NCBI RefSeq assembly: GCF_020151015.1
Contig: NZ_CP083746.1
Span: 3,687,001-3,751,000, forward strand
Length of the DNA: 64,000 nucleotides
Direction: 5' to 3'
DNA from: Pseudomonas sp. p1(2021b)
Lineage (GTDB): Bacteria > Pseudomonadota > Gammaproteobacteria > Pseudomonadales > Pseudomonadaceae
Position 1 is the stretch's first letter; every line of letters starts with the position of its first letter. Under the pieces are notes generated by a model. It did not search any database. It saw only the letters and a program-made list of their open reading frames with translations, and was not told where the DNA came from. Below are positions 26,181-35,375 of this stretch, piece after piece. The position numbers and the translations under genes were made by a program.

Positions 26181-26516
26181 ATGCGAGATACCCCTTTGCT
26201 TGTGCACACACGCAACGTCCACGGCTGGGAGCGCGCCAGCTCCCTGGCCGGTGGCGCCTTGATGATCAGCAAGGGCCTGCGCCACGGCGGCCTGGTCGGC
26301 CTGCTGCAGATCGTGGTGGGTGGCATGGCCCTGGCCCGGGGCGTCAGTGGGCACTGCTCGACCAAGGCCTGGTGGCAGCGACACCGGGCCGATTACCTGC
26401 GACTTCGCGGGGACATCGAACGCGGCGCTGCAGAGCTCAAGGCGCTCAAGGCCAGCGCCGAGGCGGCGACACAGGGCGTGACGGTGACCGGGGTCGAGAC
26501 TAAGGCCAAGGGCTGA
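26181..26516 (+). CDS. DUF2892/YgaP-like small membrane protein
   Basis: A 111-residue protein with two short hydrophobic segments in the middle (ASSLAGGALMISKGLRHGGLVGLLQIVVGGMALARGVSGHC, about 20-59) and a charged helical C-terminus. The Gly-rich pattern with a GHC end resembles the DUF2892-type inner-membrane domain. Function unknown. TGGAG precedes the ATG. Confidence 0.7.
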   Translation: MRDTPLLVHTRNVHGWERASSLAGGALMISKGLRHGGLVGLLQIVVGGMALARGVSGHCSTKAWWQRHRADYLRLRGDIERGAAELKALKASAEAATQGVTVTGVETKAKG

Positions 26517-26534
26517 GGCGGCAGGGCCGTCCTG

Positions 26535-27743
26535 TCAATGCAGGACCTTGCTCTCCAGCACCTCGGACCGCCGCCCCAGCACGCTCTCGCTGAGCTGGAT
26601 GAATTCCTCGGTGCTGACGCTGGGCAGGCGCATCAATGCCCGGGTGACATCGTCCAGCGAGCGCTTGTCGTGGGTGTGCAGGCGGATCTCGCGATCCAGC
26701 GCCTGTAGCAGCAGCACGCCTCGGGCAACCTGGCCGACATCGGCGTGTTCACCACGCAGCCGGGAAACCTTGGCGCCACGCTTGTGCAGGCGTGCCTGCC
26801 AGGCCTCATAGCGGTTGTCGCTGATGCCGCCGGCGCGGCGCAGCAATTCGGTGGCGTAGTAGTCGGCCAGGCTTTCGCCCAGCCAGTCGCTGCCGTCACG
26901 GTCGTTGACCTGGGCGAACAGCTGCACCAGCTCACGCAGCAGCGGGCTGGCGCCGCTCTCGCCGATCAGCGGGCGGGTGCTGTGCAGGTAGATGGAGTTA
27001 TGCCCGGCCAGTGCGCCCCGCCACATCTCGTCGCGAGCGCCTACCAGCAATAGCTTGGGCGGGTTGCGCGGGAACACCGCCTGCAATTGTGGCCAGACGA
27101 AGGTCAGCAGGGTCAGGGTGTCCATCCGACGCATGCCCTGCCCCTGCGGCGCGGCCACGGTCACTTCGGTGTCGCCCAAGCGCGCGCGGCGGCTGCCCAG
27201 GTTGCCAGCCAGCATCCAGCCGGTGGGCCGGTCGAACAGCCGCGAGACATCGTCGATGCGAAACTTCTGCTTGCCGATGCGCGGCCAGGCGGTTTCGACG
27301 CTTTTCCAGCCGCCCGGCAGCTCGAACGTCAGGCGCGCCACCAGCTCGGTGCCATCCTGCTGGTCCAGGCGCGCCGGCGGTACCAACTGGTCACCGCGCA
27401 GCAGCGCCCAATCCGGGGTTATACGGCTCTCGTAGGCACCGCCGCGTGGTTTCTGGTCCAGCTGCACACGATAGCTGAGCCGGGGTTTGCCCGCGGCCGG
27501 GTGCCAGACGCCCCGCTCGCCCTGTACCTGCCATTGGCCATCGGCCTGGAAGTCGCTGTAGGCGCCCTGCTTGCCCAGGTCGAAATCCAGGCTGCGCACG
27601 GCGCTGCCATCGGCCAGGGTCAACCGCACCTCGGCCTGGCCGCTGGCCGGCAACAGGCGCACCTGGTAGTCCAGGTCGACCTTCTTGGCCCACGCCGGCG
27701 CACAGGCCACCAGGCCCAGGACCCACAACAGATGGCAACGCAT
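26535..27743 (-). CDS. Exported M61-like protein lacking the catalytic motif
   Basis: A 402-residue protein with a signal peptide (LLWVLGLVACAPAWA). Its order of segments follows glycyl aminopeptidases of family M61: an N-terminal beta domain ending in LVARLTFELPGGWKSVETAWPR, and a helical domain with WLGESLADYYATELLRRAG (287-305), which matches the M61 EG.TDYY region. But the place where M61 enzymes have HExxH reads LLRELVQLFAQ (268-278), with no histidine. It is therefore likely a non-catalytic periplasmic relative. AAGGAG precedes the ATG. The assignment to M61 is by pattern only. Confidence 0.7.
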   Translation of the reverse strand: MRCHLLWVLGLVACAPAWAKKVDLDYQVRLLPASGQAEVRLTLADGSAVRSLDFDLGKQGAYSDFQADGQWQVQGERGVWHPAAGKPRLSYRVQLDQKPRGGAYESRITPDWALLRGDQLVPPARLDQQDGTELVARLTFELPGGWKSVETAWPRIGKQKFRIDDVSRLFDRPTGWMLAGNLGSRRARLGDTEVTVAAPQGQGMRRMDTLTLLTFVWPQLQAVFPRNPPKLLLVGARDEMWRGALAGHNSIYLHSTRPLIGESGASPLLRELVQLFAQVNDRDGSDWLGESLADYYATELLRRAGGISDNRYEAWQARLHKRGAKVSRLRGEHADVGQVARGVLLLQALDREIRLHTHDKRSLDDVTRALMRLPSVSTEEFIQLSESVLGRRSEVLESKVLH

Positions 27744-27791
27744 GCAGAACTCCTTGTTCCAGAGGCGAAAGTAAAGGCAGGCGCGAGTCGC

Positions 27792-28241
27792 TCAGCTCGC
27801 GCGGAAGATCAGGTGATCCTCCCAGTCGTCTTCGTCGACATCATGCTCGCTGAGCATGCGCCCGGACTGGGAGATACGTTGTTCGTGCACCTGCGTGCGG
27901 TCGCCGCATACCAGGTGGTGCCAGGCTGGCAGGTCCTTGCCTTCGCTGACCAGGCGATAGCCGCAGGTGCTCGGCAGCCATTTGAACTGGTCGGCCTTGC
28001 CGGGGGTGAGCTGGATGCAGTCGGGCACCTGGGCGAAGCGGTTGGGGTAGTCGCTGCACTGGCAGGTGGTCAGGTCCAGCAGCTTGCAGGCGATACGCGT
28101 GTAGTAGACGCTGTTGTCGTCCTCGTCCTCGAGCTTCTGCAGACAGCACAGCCCGCAGCCATCGCAGAGCGACTCCCACTCCTGCAGGTCGAGCTGTTCA
28201 AGGGTCTTGCGCCGCCAGAAGGGCGCGTTGTCGGCGATCAT
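27792..28241 (-). CDS. ycgN: YcgN family cysteine-cluster protein (UPF0260)
   Basis: A 149-residue protein with the YcgN cysteine pattern: [18 protein letters not shown], then [32 protein letters not shown] and [11 protein letters not shown]. The cysteines resemble a metal or Fe-S binding cluster, as in related CxxCxxCC proteins; the function is unknown. The ATG at 28241 follows AGGAA and gives the usual family length; a further nine codons upstream are possible. Confidence 0.88.
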   Translation of the reverse strand: MIADNAPFWRRKTLEQLDLQEWESLCDGCGLCCLQKLEDEDDNSVYYTRIACKLLDLTTCQCSDYPNRFAQVPDCIQLTPGKADQFKWLPSTCGYRLVSEGKDLPAWHHLVCGDRTQVHEQRISQSGRMLSEHDVDEDDWEDHLIFRAS

Positions 28242-28386
28242 CACACGTGTTCCTGCATTGAACTTCAATCCGCGGCGCGCGGCGGCGCCAGTCTAGAGCC
28301 TGTCCGGGGCCAATGCCAGACCGCTTGTCAGTGCCGGCTGGACGCAGTAGCGTGCGCGCTTTCCCCGTCCCTTTGCAGGAGCAGCC

Positions 28387-28980
28387 ATGAGCGCCAACCC
28401 ACGCATCGCCGACTATGCGATCAACGAGCAATTCATCAACCGCTGGTCGCCACGGGCCTTCACCGCCGAGGGCATCTGCGAGGAAACGCTGTTGAGCTTC
28501 CTCGAAGCCGCCCGCTGGGCGCCGTCGGCCTTCAACTCGCAACCCTGGCGGTTCCTCTACGCGCGCCGCGACACGGCGAACTGGGAGCGCTACCTGGGCA
28601 TCCTCAACGAAGCCAACCGCAGCTGGGCGCAGCATGCCTCGGCCCTGGTACTGGTGATGTCCAAGACCACCTTCGCCGCCCCCGGTGCCAGCGAGGAAAG
28701 ACCAGCGCTGTGGCACACCTTCGACACCGGCTCAGCCTGGGGGCACATGGCGTTGCAGGCCAGCATCAGCGGCTGGCACACCCATGGCATGGCCGGCTTC
28801 GACCAGGACCTGGCACGCCAGGAGTTGAAGATTCCCGAAGGCTACGTGCTGCATGCCATGGTCGCGATCGGCAAGCTGGGCGACAAGGCCAGCCTGGCCG
28901 AGGCCCTGCAGGCCCGCGAAATGCCAAGCCCACGCCGGCCGTTGAGCGAGTTGGCGGCCGAGGGTGATTTCAGCCTGTAA
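28387..28980 (+). CDS. Nitroreductase family protein
   Basis: A 197-residue FMN-binding oxidoreductase fold. The N-terminal FINRWSPRAFTAEGICEETLLSFLEAARWAPSAFNSQPWRFLYARR holds the FMN phosphate contacts (RSPR-like and S-x-N-x-QPWRF). WGHMALQASISGWHTHGMAGFD is the dimer and flavin segment. The natural substrate is unknown. GCAGGAGC precedes the ATG. Confidence 0.9.
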   Translation: MSANPRIADYAINEQFINRWSPRAFTAEGICEETLLSFLEAARWAPSAFNSQPWRFLYARRDTANWERYLGILNEANRSWAQHASALVLVMSKTTFAAPGASEERPALWHTFDTGSAWGHMALQASISGWHTHGMAGFDQDLARQELKIPEGYVLHAMVAIGKLGDKASLAEALQAREMPSPRRPLSELAAEGDFSL

Positions 28981-28989
28981 ACCAGGGCT

Positions 28990-29080
28990 GGCCCTATCGC
29001 GGGACAAGCCCGCTCCCACAACTGCTGCGCCGCCTCTGCAGCGACTGTAAACCTGTGGGGCTTGTCCCGCGATAGAGCCG
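28990..29080. repeat. Facing REP pair
   Basis: Two TTGTCCCGCGAT-type REP cores in opposite orientation, 40 bp apart, lie between convergent genes (nitroreductase and 2-hydroxyacid dehydrogenase). Probable mRNA-end element for both. Confidence 0.8.
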
Positions 29081-29082
29081 AC

Positions 29083-30015
29083 TCAATATCCGCGCTGAAA
29101 GTCCACTTCCCCGCGCAACCCCTGCCCCGCCTGGTACGCCTGCACATTCTCGACGAACAACCGCACCATTGCCGCCGGCGAAGTGGGCGCCGAGCTATGC
29201 CCAGTCAGCAGCAAGCCCCAGGCGGTCCAGAACGGGTGCTGCCGGGGCAACGGCTCCTGGCGACAGACATCGATCACTGCCCCGGCCAGGTGGCCTTCCT
29301 TCAAGGCGTGCACCAGGTCGGCGTCGACCACCGCCACGCCGCGCCCGGCATTGATGAACAGTGCGCTGGGCTTGAAGCGCTTGAACAGCGCCGCATCGTA
29401 CAGGTCGTGGGTGGCCGGGGTGTCCGGCAGCAGGTTGAGCACGTAGTCGGCCTGCTCCACCATGCGAGGCAGCTCTTCGAGCCCAGCCACCTCGACGAAC
29501 GGCGCCTGTTCCCGCGCCTGGCTGGCGACACCGTGAAGGATCGCCCCGAACGGCACCAGGAACTCGGCGACCCGCTGGCCGATATCCCCCGTGCCGACCA
29601 CCAGCACCCGACGCCCCTCCAGGCTACGCCCCGGACGGTCATCCCAGCGCCGCTCCACCTGGCTGACCAGGCGCGCCAGCACATCGCGCTCGTGAATCAG
29701 CATGTAGGTGAGCATGTATTCGGCCATTACCTGGCCGAAGATGCCCACGGCACGGGTCAGGCGATAGTCACGTGGCAGCCCTTCGGCCAGCAGCGGGGTG
29801 ATGCCGGCCCAGGTGGACTGTATCCACTCGGGGCGATGGCCCTGGCGCAGGAGGCTGGCCAGCAGGTCCGGCTGGCCCAGCCACACCGGGCAACCGGCGG
29901 CCTGGCGCGCAAGCTCGGCGGAATCATTGCTGGTGACGATTTCCAGCGTCGGCGCCGCCTCGCCGAGCAGGCGGGCATAGTTGGCATGATCCTGTTCAGC
30001 GATCAGAACGCGCAT
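29083..30015 (-). CDS. D-2-hydroxyacid dehydrogenase (GhrA-like)
   Basis: A 310-residue NAD(P)-dependent dehydrogenase. Rossmann motif VLVVGTGDIGQRVAEF; the catalytic Arg is in INAGRGVAVVD, the Glu in DVCRQEPLP and the His in LTGHSSAPTSP. Members reduce glyoxylate, hydroxypyruvate or other 2-oxoacids. The sequence is nearer to the GhrA-like short branch than to SerA. Start taken at ATG 30015 (MRVLIAEQD); an ATG 24 bases upstream is possible. Confidence 0.88.
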   Translation of the reverse strand: MRVLIAEQDHANYARLLGEAAPTLEIVTSNDSAELARQAAGCPVWLGQPDLLASLLRQGHRPEWIQSTWAGITPLLAEGLPRDYRLTRAVGIFGQVMAEYMLTYMLIHERDVLARLVSQVERRWDDRPGRSLEGRRVLVVGTGDIGQRVAEFLVPFGAILHGVASQAREQAPFVEVAGLEELPRMVEQADYVLNLLPDTPATHDLYDAALFKRFKPSALFINAGRGVAVVDADLVHALKEGHLAGAVIDVCRQEPLPRQHPFWTAWGLLLTGHSSAPTSPAAMVRLFVENVQAYQAGQGLRGEVDFQRGY

Positions 30016-30093
30016 GTACGAAACAACCTTGGCAAACAACGAAGACGGCCCGACAGGCGGGCCGCTTGACGAACGATGGGGACCAGGCCGGAA

Positions 30094-30387
30094 TCAGGCC
30101 GGGTCGTTGCGGCGCAGCAGCTCTTCGGGCAAGTGCTCGATGTAGTCGTCCTCGGGCGGCGGCATCTGCAGGTGGTAGCCCTGGTTGTCGAGGTTCTCCA
30201 GCACCTTGGCGATATCCTCCCGGGCCAGCTTGCGCTCGGGGGTCAGCACCAGGTCGAAGGCATGCACGGGAGTGCCGAAGAACGGCAGCAGAGCTTCGGG
30301 AACGCGCGCCAGGCCCTCGGCCTTGAGCACGTAGAGGTACATTTCGTTCTTGCGGGGGCTCTTGTAGATCGAGCAGATACGTTTCAT
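30094..30387 (-). CDS. ycgL: YcgL domain protein
   Basis: A 97-residue protein with the complete YcgL fold signature [69 protein letters not shown]. The function is unknown. It is translationally coupled to rnd (TGATG, 1-bp overlap), a linkage common in gammaproteobacteria that suggests a role near RNA metabolism (inference). Confidence 0.92.
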   Translation of the reverse strand: MKRICSIYKSPRKNEMYLYVLKAEGLARVPEALLPFFGTPVHAFDLVLTPERKLAREDIAKVLENLDNQGYHLQMPPPEDDYIEHLPEELLRRNDPA

Positions 30388-31517
30388 CAGGGTTCTCCGG
30401 CGCCTGCCAGGTTGTCCAGCAGGGCCTGGCCCATCCGCTCACGGCGCCAGCCGCGCAGCGAATCGGGCAGTTGGTAGGGGCCATTGGGGAAGCCGCTCTT
30501 GAGCAGGGCTTCGAGGGTTTTCTTGCGCAGCATCAGCTCCGGTGCGATGCCCAGGCGCTCGCCTTCGGCCTGGCCGACCGCGCGCAGGCGCTTGAGCATG
30601 CCCGAGGCTTCGATCGGCAACGGCTCGGGCAAGGCCTGCGGCCACTGCTCGGCCGGCAGGCTCGCGGCGCGCTTGATCAGGTCGAGGAGGAACTGGCCGT
30701 CCTGGCGGATAGTGCGCGGGTGCATGTCGTCGATCTTGGCCAGGGCCGAGAGGTTGTCCGGCTGGCTCTTGGCCATGGGCCACAACGAATGCTCGCGCAA
30801 TACCCGATTGCGCGGCAGGTCGCGGCTGCGCGCCTCGCGCTCGCGCCAGGCGCACAGCTCGCGCAGCACCGCCAGTTGCTGTGGGTTCAGCTTCCAGGCG
30901 AGCTTGACTTCGCGGTACAGGGTCTCGGGTTCTACCTCGCGGCGCAGCTGGGCGACCAGCTCGGCGCCATCTTCCAGCACCCAGGCGTACTTGTCGTCGG
31001 ACAGGCGCGGGCGCAGGGCACTGAACAACTCGGCCAGGTGTACGGCGTCTTCGGCGGCATAGCTGACCTGGGTATCCGACAGCGGGCGCTGCAGCCAGTC
31101 CGAACGGGTCTCGCCCTTGGGCAGCTCCAGGCCCAGCACGTCCTGCACCAGGCGCGAATAGCCCATGGAGAAACCGATGTTCAGGTAGCCGGCGGCCAGC
31201 TGGGTGTCGAACAGCGGTTGCGGCAGCTTGCCGGTCAGGCGCAGAAGCACTTCCAGGTCTTCGCTGCAGGCATGCAGCACCTTGACCACGCCCTGGTCGT
31301 CGAGCAGCTCGGCCAGCGGCTGCCAATCGCGGATCAGCAACGGGTCGATCAGGTACGCCCGGTTGCCTTCACCGACCTGGATCAGGCCGGCCTTGGGGTA
31401 GAAGGTGTCGACCCGCATGAATTCGGTGTCGAGCGCTACGAAGGGCAGTTCGCGCCAGCCCCGGCAGTGTTCGGCCAGGGTCTGGTCGTCACGTATCCAG
31501 TGTATTTCGATGGCCAC
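30387..31517 (-). CDS. rnd: Ribonuclease D
   Basis: A 376-residue 3'-5' exoribonuclease that trims tRNA and other small RNA precursors. The DEDD exonuclease core is present: ALDTEF (28-33), [23 protein letters not shown] and [13 protein letters not shown] (DEDDy form). An HRDC domain follows ([21 protein letters not shown]). The start is GTG at 31517 with GGGAGAG at optimal distance; the longer TTG frame would swallow this site. Confidence 0.93.
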   Translation of the reverse strand: MAIEIHWIRDDQTLAEHCRGWRELPFVALDTEFMRVDTFYPKAGLIQVGEGNRAYLIDPLLIRDWQPLAELLDDQGVVKVLHACSEDLEVLLRLTGKLPQPLFDTQLAAGYLNIGFSMGYSRLVQDVLGLELPKGETRSDWLQRPLSDTQVSYAAEDAVHLAELFSALRPRLSDDKYAWVLEDGAELVAQLRREVEPETLYREVKLAWKLNPQQLAVLRELCAWREREARSRDLPRNRVLREHSLWPMAKSQPDNLSALAKIDDMHPRTIRQDGQFLLDLIKRAASLPAEQWPQALPEPLPIEASGMLKRLRAVGQAEGERLGIAPELMLRKKTLEALLKSGFPNGPYQLPDSLRGWRRERMGQALLDNLAGAGEP

Positions 31518-31544
31518 GAGGCTCTCCCACAAATATTGGCGCGC

Positions 31545-31550
31545 AGTATA
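31545..31550 (-). promoter_or_regulatory. -10 box TATACT for rnd-ycgL
   Basis: TATACT lies 28 bp upstream of the rnd start on the minus strand, in the 79-bp gap after eptA. The -35 region is weak (TTTCAC at 19 bp). It would free rnd from eptA read-through. Confidence 0.45.
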
Positions 31551-31596
31551 TACGGCGCGGGCATTAGGGGTGAAACCTGCGCCATCCTTGGTTTGA

Positions 31597-33237
31597 TCAA
31601 CGGTCAGCGGTCATCCAGGGGCGACAGCTGGCGAACATGTCCATCGATTGCTGGTAGACCTCGGTGCGCACCTGCAACAGGCCGAGCATCGAATGGAACA
31701 GGTTGTCCTGGCTCAACGGTGCGTCGCGCAGGCGGCCCAGGCAGTCGCTGTCGAGCGAGAAGTCCTGCCGGTAGCTGTCGGAGAACCACATCAACAAGGG
31801 CACGTGACGCTGCTGTTCCGGGGCCAGCATATAGGGCGTGCCGTGCAGGTAGAGGTTGTATTCGCCCAGGGATTCGCCGTGGTCGGAAAGGTAGATCATC
31901 GCCGTGTCGACCTTGTCCTGGCGGCTGCGCAGCAGGTCGATCAGCGAAGCCAGCACCTGGTCGGTGTAAACCAAGGTATTGTCGTAACTGTTGACGATCG
32001 ATTGCTCGTCGCACTGGTTCAGGGCATTGCTCTGGCATACCGGAGTGAAGCGCTGGGCGCTGGCCGGGTAGCGCTTGTAGTAGTCGGGGCCGTGGCTGCC
32101 CATCTGGTGCAGCACCAGCACGGTGTCGTGGTCGAGGTTGTCGAGCAACTCGCCCAGGCCCTGCAGGAGGATCTCGTCGCGACACTCGCCGTCAGCGCAC
32201 AGTTTCGGGTCCTTGAGGTTGCTGACGTCGACGAACTGCACCCGGTCGCAGGTGCCTTTGCAGCCGGACTGGTTGTCGCGCCACTGCACGCTGAGGCCGG
32301 TACGCTGGAGGATGTCCAGAAGCCCCTCGCGGTTCTTGGCGATGCGGGCGTCGTAGTCCTTGCGCGGCATGCCGGAGAACATGCACGGCACCGACACGGC
32401 CGTCTCGGTGCCGCAGGAATACACATCGGAGAACGCCAGCAGGCCCTGCTCCTTGCCCAGGTTCGGGGTGGTGTCACGGCCGTAGCCCAGTACGCCGAAG
32501 TTCTGCGCCCGGGCGCTCTCGCCCACCACCAGCACGGTCAGCGACTTGCGCGCATGGCGTTGCCAGGCGGCGCTGTCGCGCTTGGCGTCCTCTCCGTAGT
32601 GCTGGAAGGGACGGGCGGCGCTGCCCAGGCGTTCACCGACATAGCCGAACGAGGCCCCGACGATGTTGCTCGGGGTGAGCATCAGGCGGATCTCGTGGTG
32701 GTTGCGAAACAGTGAAGCCAAGCCTTGGTAATTGACCAGTGCCACCGAGCCCAGGGCTGCGACGCACGCGCCGCTGACCACCAGCTTGCCGAACAGCTCG
32801 CGGTGCCAGGGGCGATAGGCGATGGGGGCCTTCCACACCAACAACGAAGGCAGTATGCCGAGCAGGATCACATACAGGGCGAACTTCAGGGAAAGCAGGT
32901 CACGTACTTCCGTGACATTGGTTTCGGCGATATTACGAAACATGCCGGTGTCGACCAGTACACCATATTGGTTCATGAAGTAGGCGACGCCTGCACCACT
33001 CATGAACAACAGGATCAGCACCGGCTTGAGTACGTACTTGAACGCCACCAAGGTGAGGATGAGATTGAACGCGAAAAATATCAGCACGGCGAATGCCAAC
33101 AGCAGCCACAGCCCCACCATGCCGGGCGGAACCACGGCCTGAAGATGCTCCCAAAGCGCGGTGTTGAAACCGATCAACAGGTAAAGACTGGCCAGCAACG
33201 TGACCCATTCGGCCCGCAGGGTTTTGAAGTTCGGCAT
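31597..33237 (-). CDS. eptA: Phosphoethanolamine-lipid A transferase
   Basis: A 546-residue inner-membrane enzyme: five N-terminal membrane helices (about 11-175) and a periplasmic sulfatase-like catalytic domain. It moves phosphoethanolamine from phosphatidylethanolamine to lipid A, which lowers the surface charge and raises polymyxin tolerance in this family. The zinc site and nucleophile are visible: VVGESAR (238-243), CGTETAVSVPCMFSG (275-289, nucleophile probably Thr279), LHQMGSHGPDYYKRYP and YLSDHGESLGE. Multiple paired cysteines in the catalytic domain fit the family. A ColR-like site lies 94 bp upstream. Confidence 0.93.
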   Translation of the reverse strand: MPNFKTLRAEWVTLLASLYLLIGFNTALWEHLQAVVPPGMVGLWLLLAFAVLIFFAFNLILTLVAFKYVLKPVLILLFMSGAGVAYFMNQYGVLVDTGMFRNIAETNVTEVRDLLSLKFALYVILLGILPSLLVWKAPIAYRPWHRELFGKLVVSGACVAALGSVALVNYQGLASLFRNHHEIRLMLTPSNIVGASFGYVGERLGSAARPFQHYGEDAKRDSAAWQRHARKSLTVLVVGESARAQNFGVLGYGRDTTPNLGKEQGLLAFSDVYSCGTETAVSVPCMFSGMPRKDYDARIAKNREGLLDILQRTGLSVQWRDNQSGCKGTCDRVQFVDVSNLKDPKLCADGECRDEILLQGLGELLDNLDHDTVLVLHQMGSHGPDYYKRYPASAQRFTPVCQSNALNQCDEQSIVNSYDNTLVYTDQVLASLIDLLRSRQDKVDTAMIYLSDHGESLGEYNLYLHGTPYMLAPEQQRHVPLLMWFSDSYRQDFSLDSDCLGRLRDAPLSQDNLFHSMLGLLQVRTEVYQQSMDMFASCRPWMTADR

Positions 33238-33330
33238 GATGTTCGCAGATGAGAGTTGTTATCGGCCGTCGCACCAGGCGGGGCACCGGGGAAGTTGGCC
33301 GAACTCTAGAAAGCGTGCCATCAATTTTTC

Positions 33331-33346
33331 GTGAAAAAGACGCCAA
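33331..33346 (-). promoter_or_regulatory. ColR-like binding site upstream of eptA
   Basis: The minus strand reads TTGGCGTCTTTTTCAC about 95 bp before the eptA start. The ColR site I recall for P. putida is YYnASnnYTTTTTCAC; this fits at all defined positions except one (G for A at position 4). ColRS responds to envelope and metal stress and controls phosphoethanolamine transferase genes, so the position is sensible. Confidence 0.45.
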
Positions 33347-33502
33347 CGAATAATGGACGGTGCGTTTTTTCCAGATGAAATGAATTTCATGTTTGCCGGT
33401 ACCGCGTGCGGCCCCTTGGCGCACCCTCCCTCCGCAACCGGGCAAAGGCGACTATCCTCAAGGTTCAGGACTTTTTGCCAACCCCTGACCCGAGGTGAAG
33501 AA

Positions 33503-33736
33503 ATGCCAGTCCCGCATGATCTGCTCGCTGACCTGCACATTTCCGCTGACGATTTCCAGGCGCTGATCGACAAGGACCAGACGCTCCATCAACTGCACAA
33601 GGAGTACAACGCCAAGGACAAGGAGGTGGTGGCCGCCGAAGGTAACGGCACTGCCGACGATGCGGTGAACCGCCTGCGCAAGGAGCGCTTGTTGCTCAAG
33701 GACAAGATCGAACGGATCGTTCATCCGGCAAGGTGA
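33503..33736 (+). CDS. DUF465 family protein (YdcH-like)
   Basis: A 77-residue protein that is nearly all coiled-coil: FQALIDKDQTLHQLHKEYNAKDKEVVAAE then DAVNRLRKERLLLKDKIERIVHPAR, the DUF465 pattern. Such proteins are small cytoplasmic helical hairpins of unknown role. The ATG at 33503 follows GAGGTGAAG; upstream codons of the same frame are intergenic. Confidence 0.88.
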   Translation: MPVPHDLLADLHISADDFQALIDKDQTLHQLHKEYNAKDKEVVAAEGNGTADDAVNRLRKERLLLKDKIERIVHPAR

Positions 33737-33769
33737 TTGCACAGACCGATCCCCTTCGCGGGTGAACCC

Positions 33770-34033
33770 GCTCCCACAGATTCGTGCATGCTCTGTGGGA
33801 GATCACCCAGCCCTTTGGGCTGCGCTGTCGCGCAGAGAACAAGTGGCTAGCGCCGCCTTCTTCGTGTAGGAGCGGGCTTGTCCCGCGATTGGGCCGGCCC
33901 AGCCGCCGCGGCTGTATGGCAAGGGCTTCGCCCTTGATCGCGGGACAAGTCGGACCGCCGCACCGCCGCTCCTACAGGCTTTGTCAAATCAATGAGTTAT
34001 GCGTTGTTCTATGAGAGCGGGTTCACCCGCGAA
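33770..34033. repeat. Composite intergenic repeat (copy 3)
   Basis: The 301-bp gap before the trans-sulfuration gene has no gene. It contains the GGGAGATCACCCAGCCC unit with its CTGCGCTGTCGCGCAG dyad, two facing REP cores and the GAGTTATGCGTTGTTCTATG unit, in the same order and orientation as copy 1. Confidence 0.85.
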
Positions 34034-34037
34034 TGCA

Positions 34038-35219
34038 TCAGCTCTCGGCCGACGCCTTGAGCGCCGTGTCCAGATCCTCGATCAGGTCGCGGTAGTCCTC
34101 GATCCCGACCGACAGGCGCAGCAGGTTCTCGCTGATGCCCATCTGCCCCTTCTGCTCTGGGCTCAGGGAATTGTGCGACATGCTCCAGGAATGGTTGATC
34201 ATGCTCTCCACCCCGCCCAGCGAGTCGGCCAGCACGAAGATCGACAACGCTTCCACCAGGCGGTTGACCGCGGCCCGGTCACCCTTGATCTTCATCGCCA
34301 CCACCGCCCCGCCGGTGCGCATCTGGCGCTTGCACAGCGCATGCTGCGGGTGGCTTTCAAGTTCCGGGTAGTACACCTGCTCGACCTGCGGATGCCCCTC
34401 GAGGAAGCGCGCCACGTGCAGGGCATTGGCGCATTGGCGTTCCATACGCACGTCCAGGGTCTTGAGCCCGCGCAGGGCCAGGTAACAGTCGAACGGCCCC
34501 TGGATCGCACCAACGGCCATGCTGATCCGTCGCAGGCGCTTGAGCAGCTCGTCGTTGGCGGCGACCACCACGCCGCCGATCAGGTCGGAGTGGCCACCGA
34601 TGTACTTGCTCGCCGAATGCATCACCAGGTCCACACCGAGGGTGATCGGCCGCTGGTTCCAGGGCGAGCAGAAGGTGTTGTCGATGCAGGTGAGGATGCC
34701 GCGCTCGCGGGCCAGCTTGCAGACCGCCTCGATGTCCACCAAGTGCAGCAATGGGTTGGTCGGCGACTCGATCCAGATCAGCTGGGTCTCGGGGCGGATG
34801 GCCGCAGCCACGGCATCCAGGTCATTGAGGTCGACATAGGTGGTACTCAAGCCCGAGGTACGGCTGCGGTAGTCTTCCATCAGGCGGAAGGTGCCGCCGT
34901 AGACCCCGTTCATCACCACCACATGGGCATCCTTGGACAACAGCTCGAGCACAGTGGCTGTGGCCCCCACGCCCGAGGCGGTGGCCACTGCACCTGCGCC
35001 TTCCTCGAGGGCGGCGACACAGGTTTCGTAGGCATGCCGGGTCGGGTTGCTGACCCGGCTGTAGGCGTATTCGGGGTTGTCGTCCAGGCCGCGCTTGATG
35101 AACGAGCTGGTGGTGACGATGGCCGGGAAGATGGCATTGTCGGCGACGCTGGACTGCTCGCCGGCGTGGATGGTGCGGGTGGCGAAATTGCGCGGCTTTT
35201 CGGACATGGTCGGGTCCAT
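34038..35219 (-). CDS. Cystathionine gamma-synthase-type PLP enzyme
   Basis: A 393-residue Cys/Met-metabolism PLP enzyme. The cofactor lysine lies in VDLVMHSASKYIGGHSDLIGG, the phosphate loop in GVGATATVLELL, and the substrate region in AYSRVSNPTRHAYETCVAALEE and LADSLGGVESMINHSWSMSHNSL. The sequence is of the cystathionine gamma-synthase/lyase group, acting on O-acyl-homoserine or cystathionine; which one cannot be decided without comparison. It is divergent from an Lrp-type regulator. Two ATG codons (35219 and 35207) could start it. Confidence 0.85.
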   Translation of the reverse strand: MDPTMSEKPRNFATRTIHAGEQSSVADNAIFPAIVTTSSFIKRGLDDNPEYAYSRVSNPTRHAYETCVAALEEGAGAVATASGVGATATVLELLSKDAHVVVMNGVYGGTFRLMEDYRSRTSGLSTTYVDLNDLDAVAAAIRPETQLIWIESPTNPLLHLVDIEAVCKLARERGILTCIDNTFCSPWNQRPITLGVDLVMHSASKYIGGHSDLIGGVVVAANDELLKRLRRISMAVGAIQGPFDCYLALRGLKTLDVRMERQCANALHVARFLEGHPQVEQVYYPELESHPQHALCKRQMRTGGAVVAMKIKGDRAAVNRLVEALSIFVLADSLGGVESMINHSWSMSHNSLSPEQKGQMGISENLLRLSVGIEDYRDLIEDLDTALKASAES

Positions 35220-35375
35220 TGACTCTGCTGAGGTTGGAAAGCGCCACTATCGCATATCCGGTGGGGCGCCGCTGAACGGGAATGAACCTGCGCCACGCCC
35301 GTGCCGGCTATTCTTTTCGTACCCCGATCGCGCTAGTCTCGAGAAACTTTTTCTCCCACCGGCCGACCATCGCAT

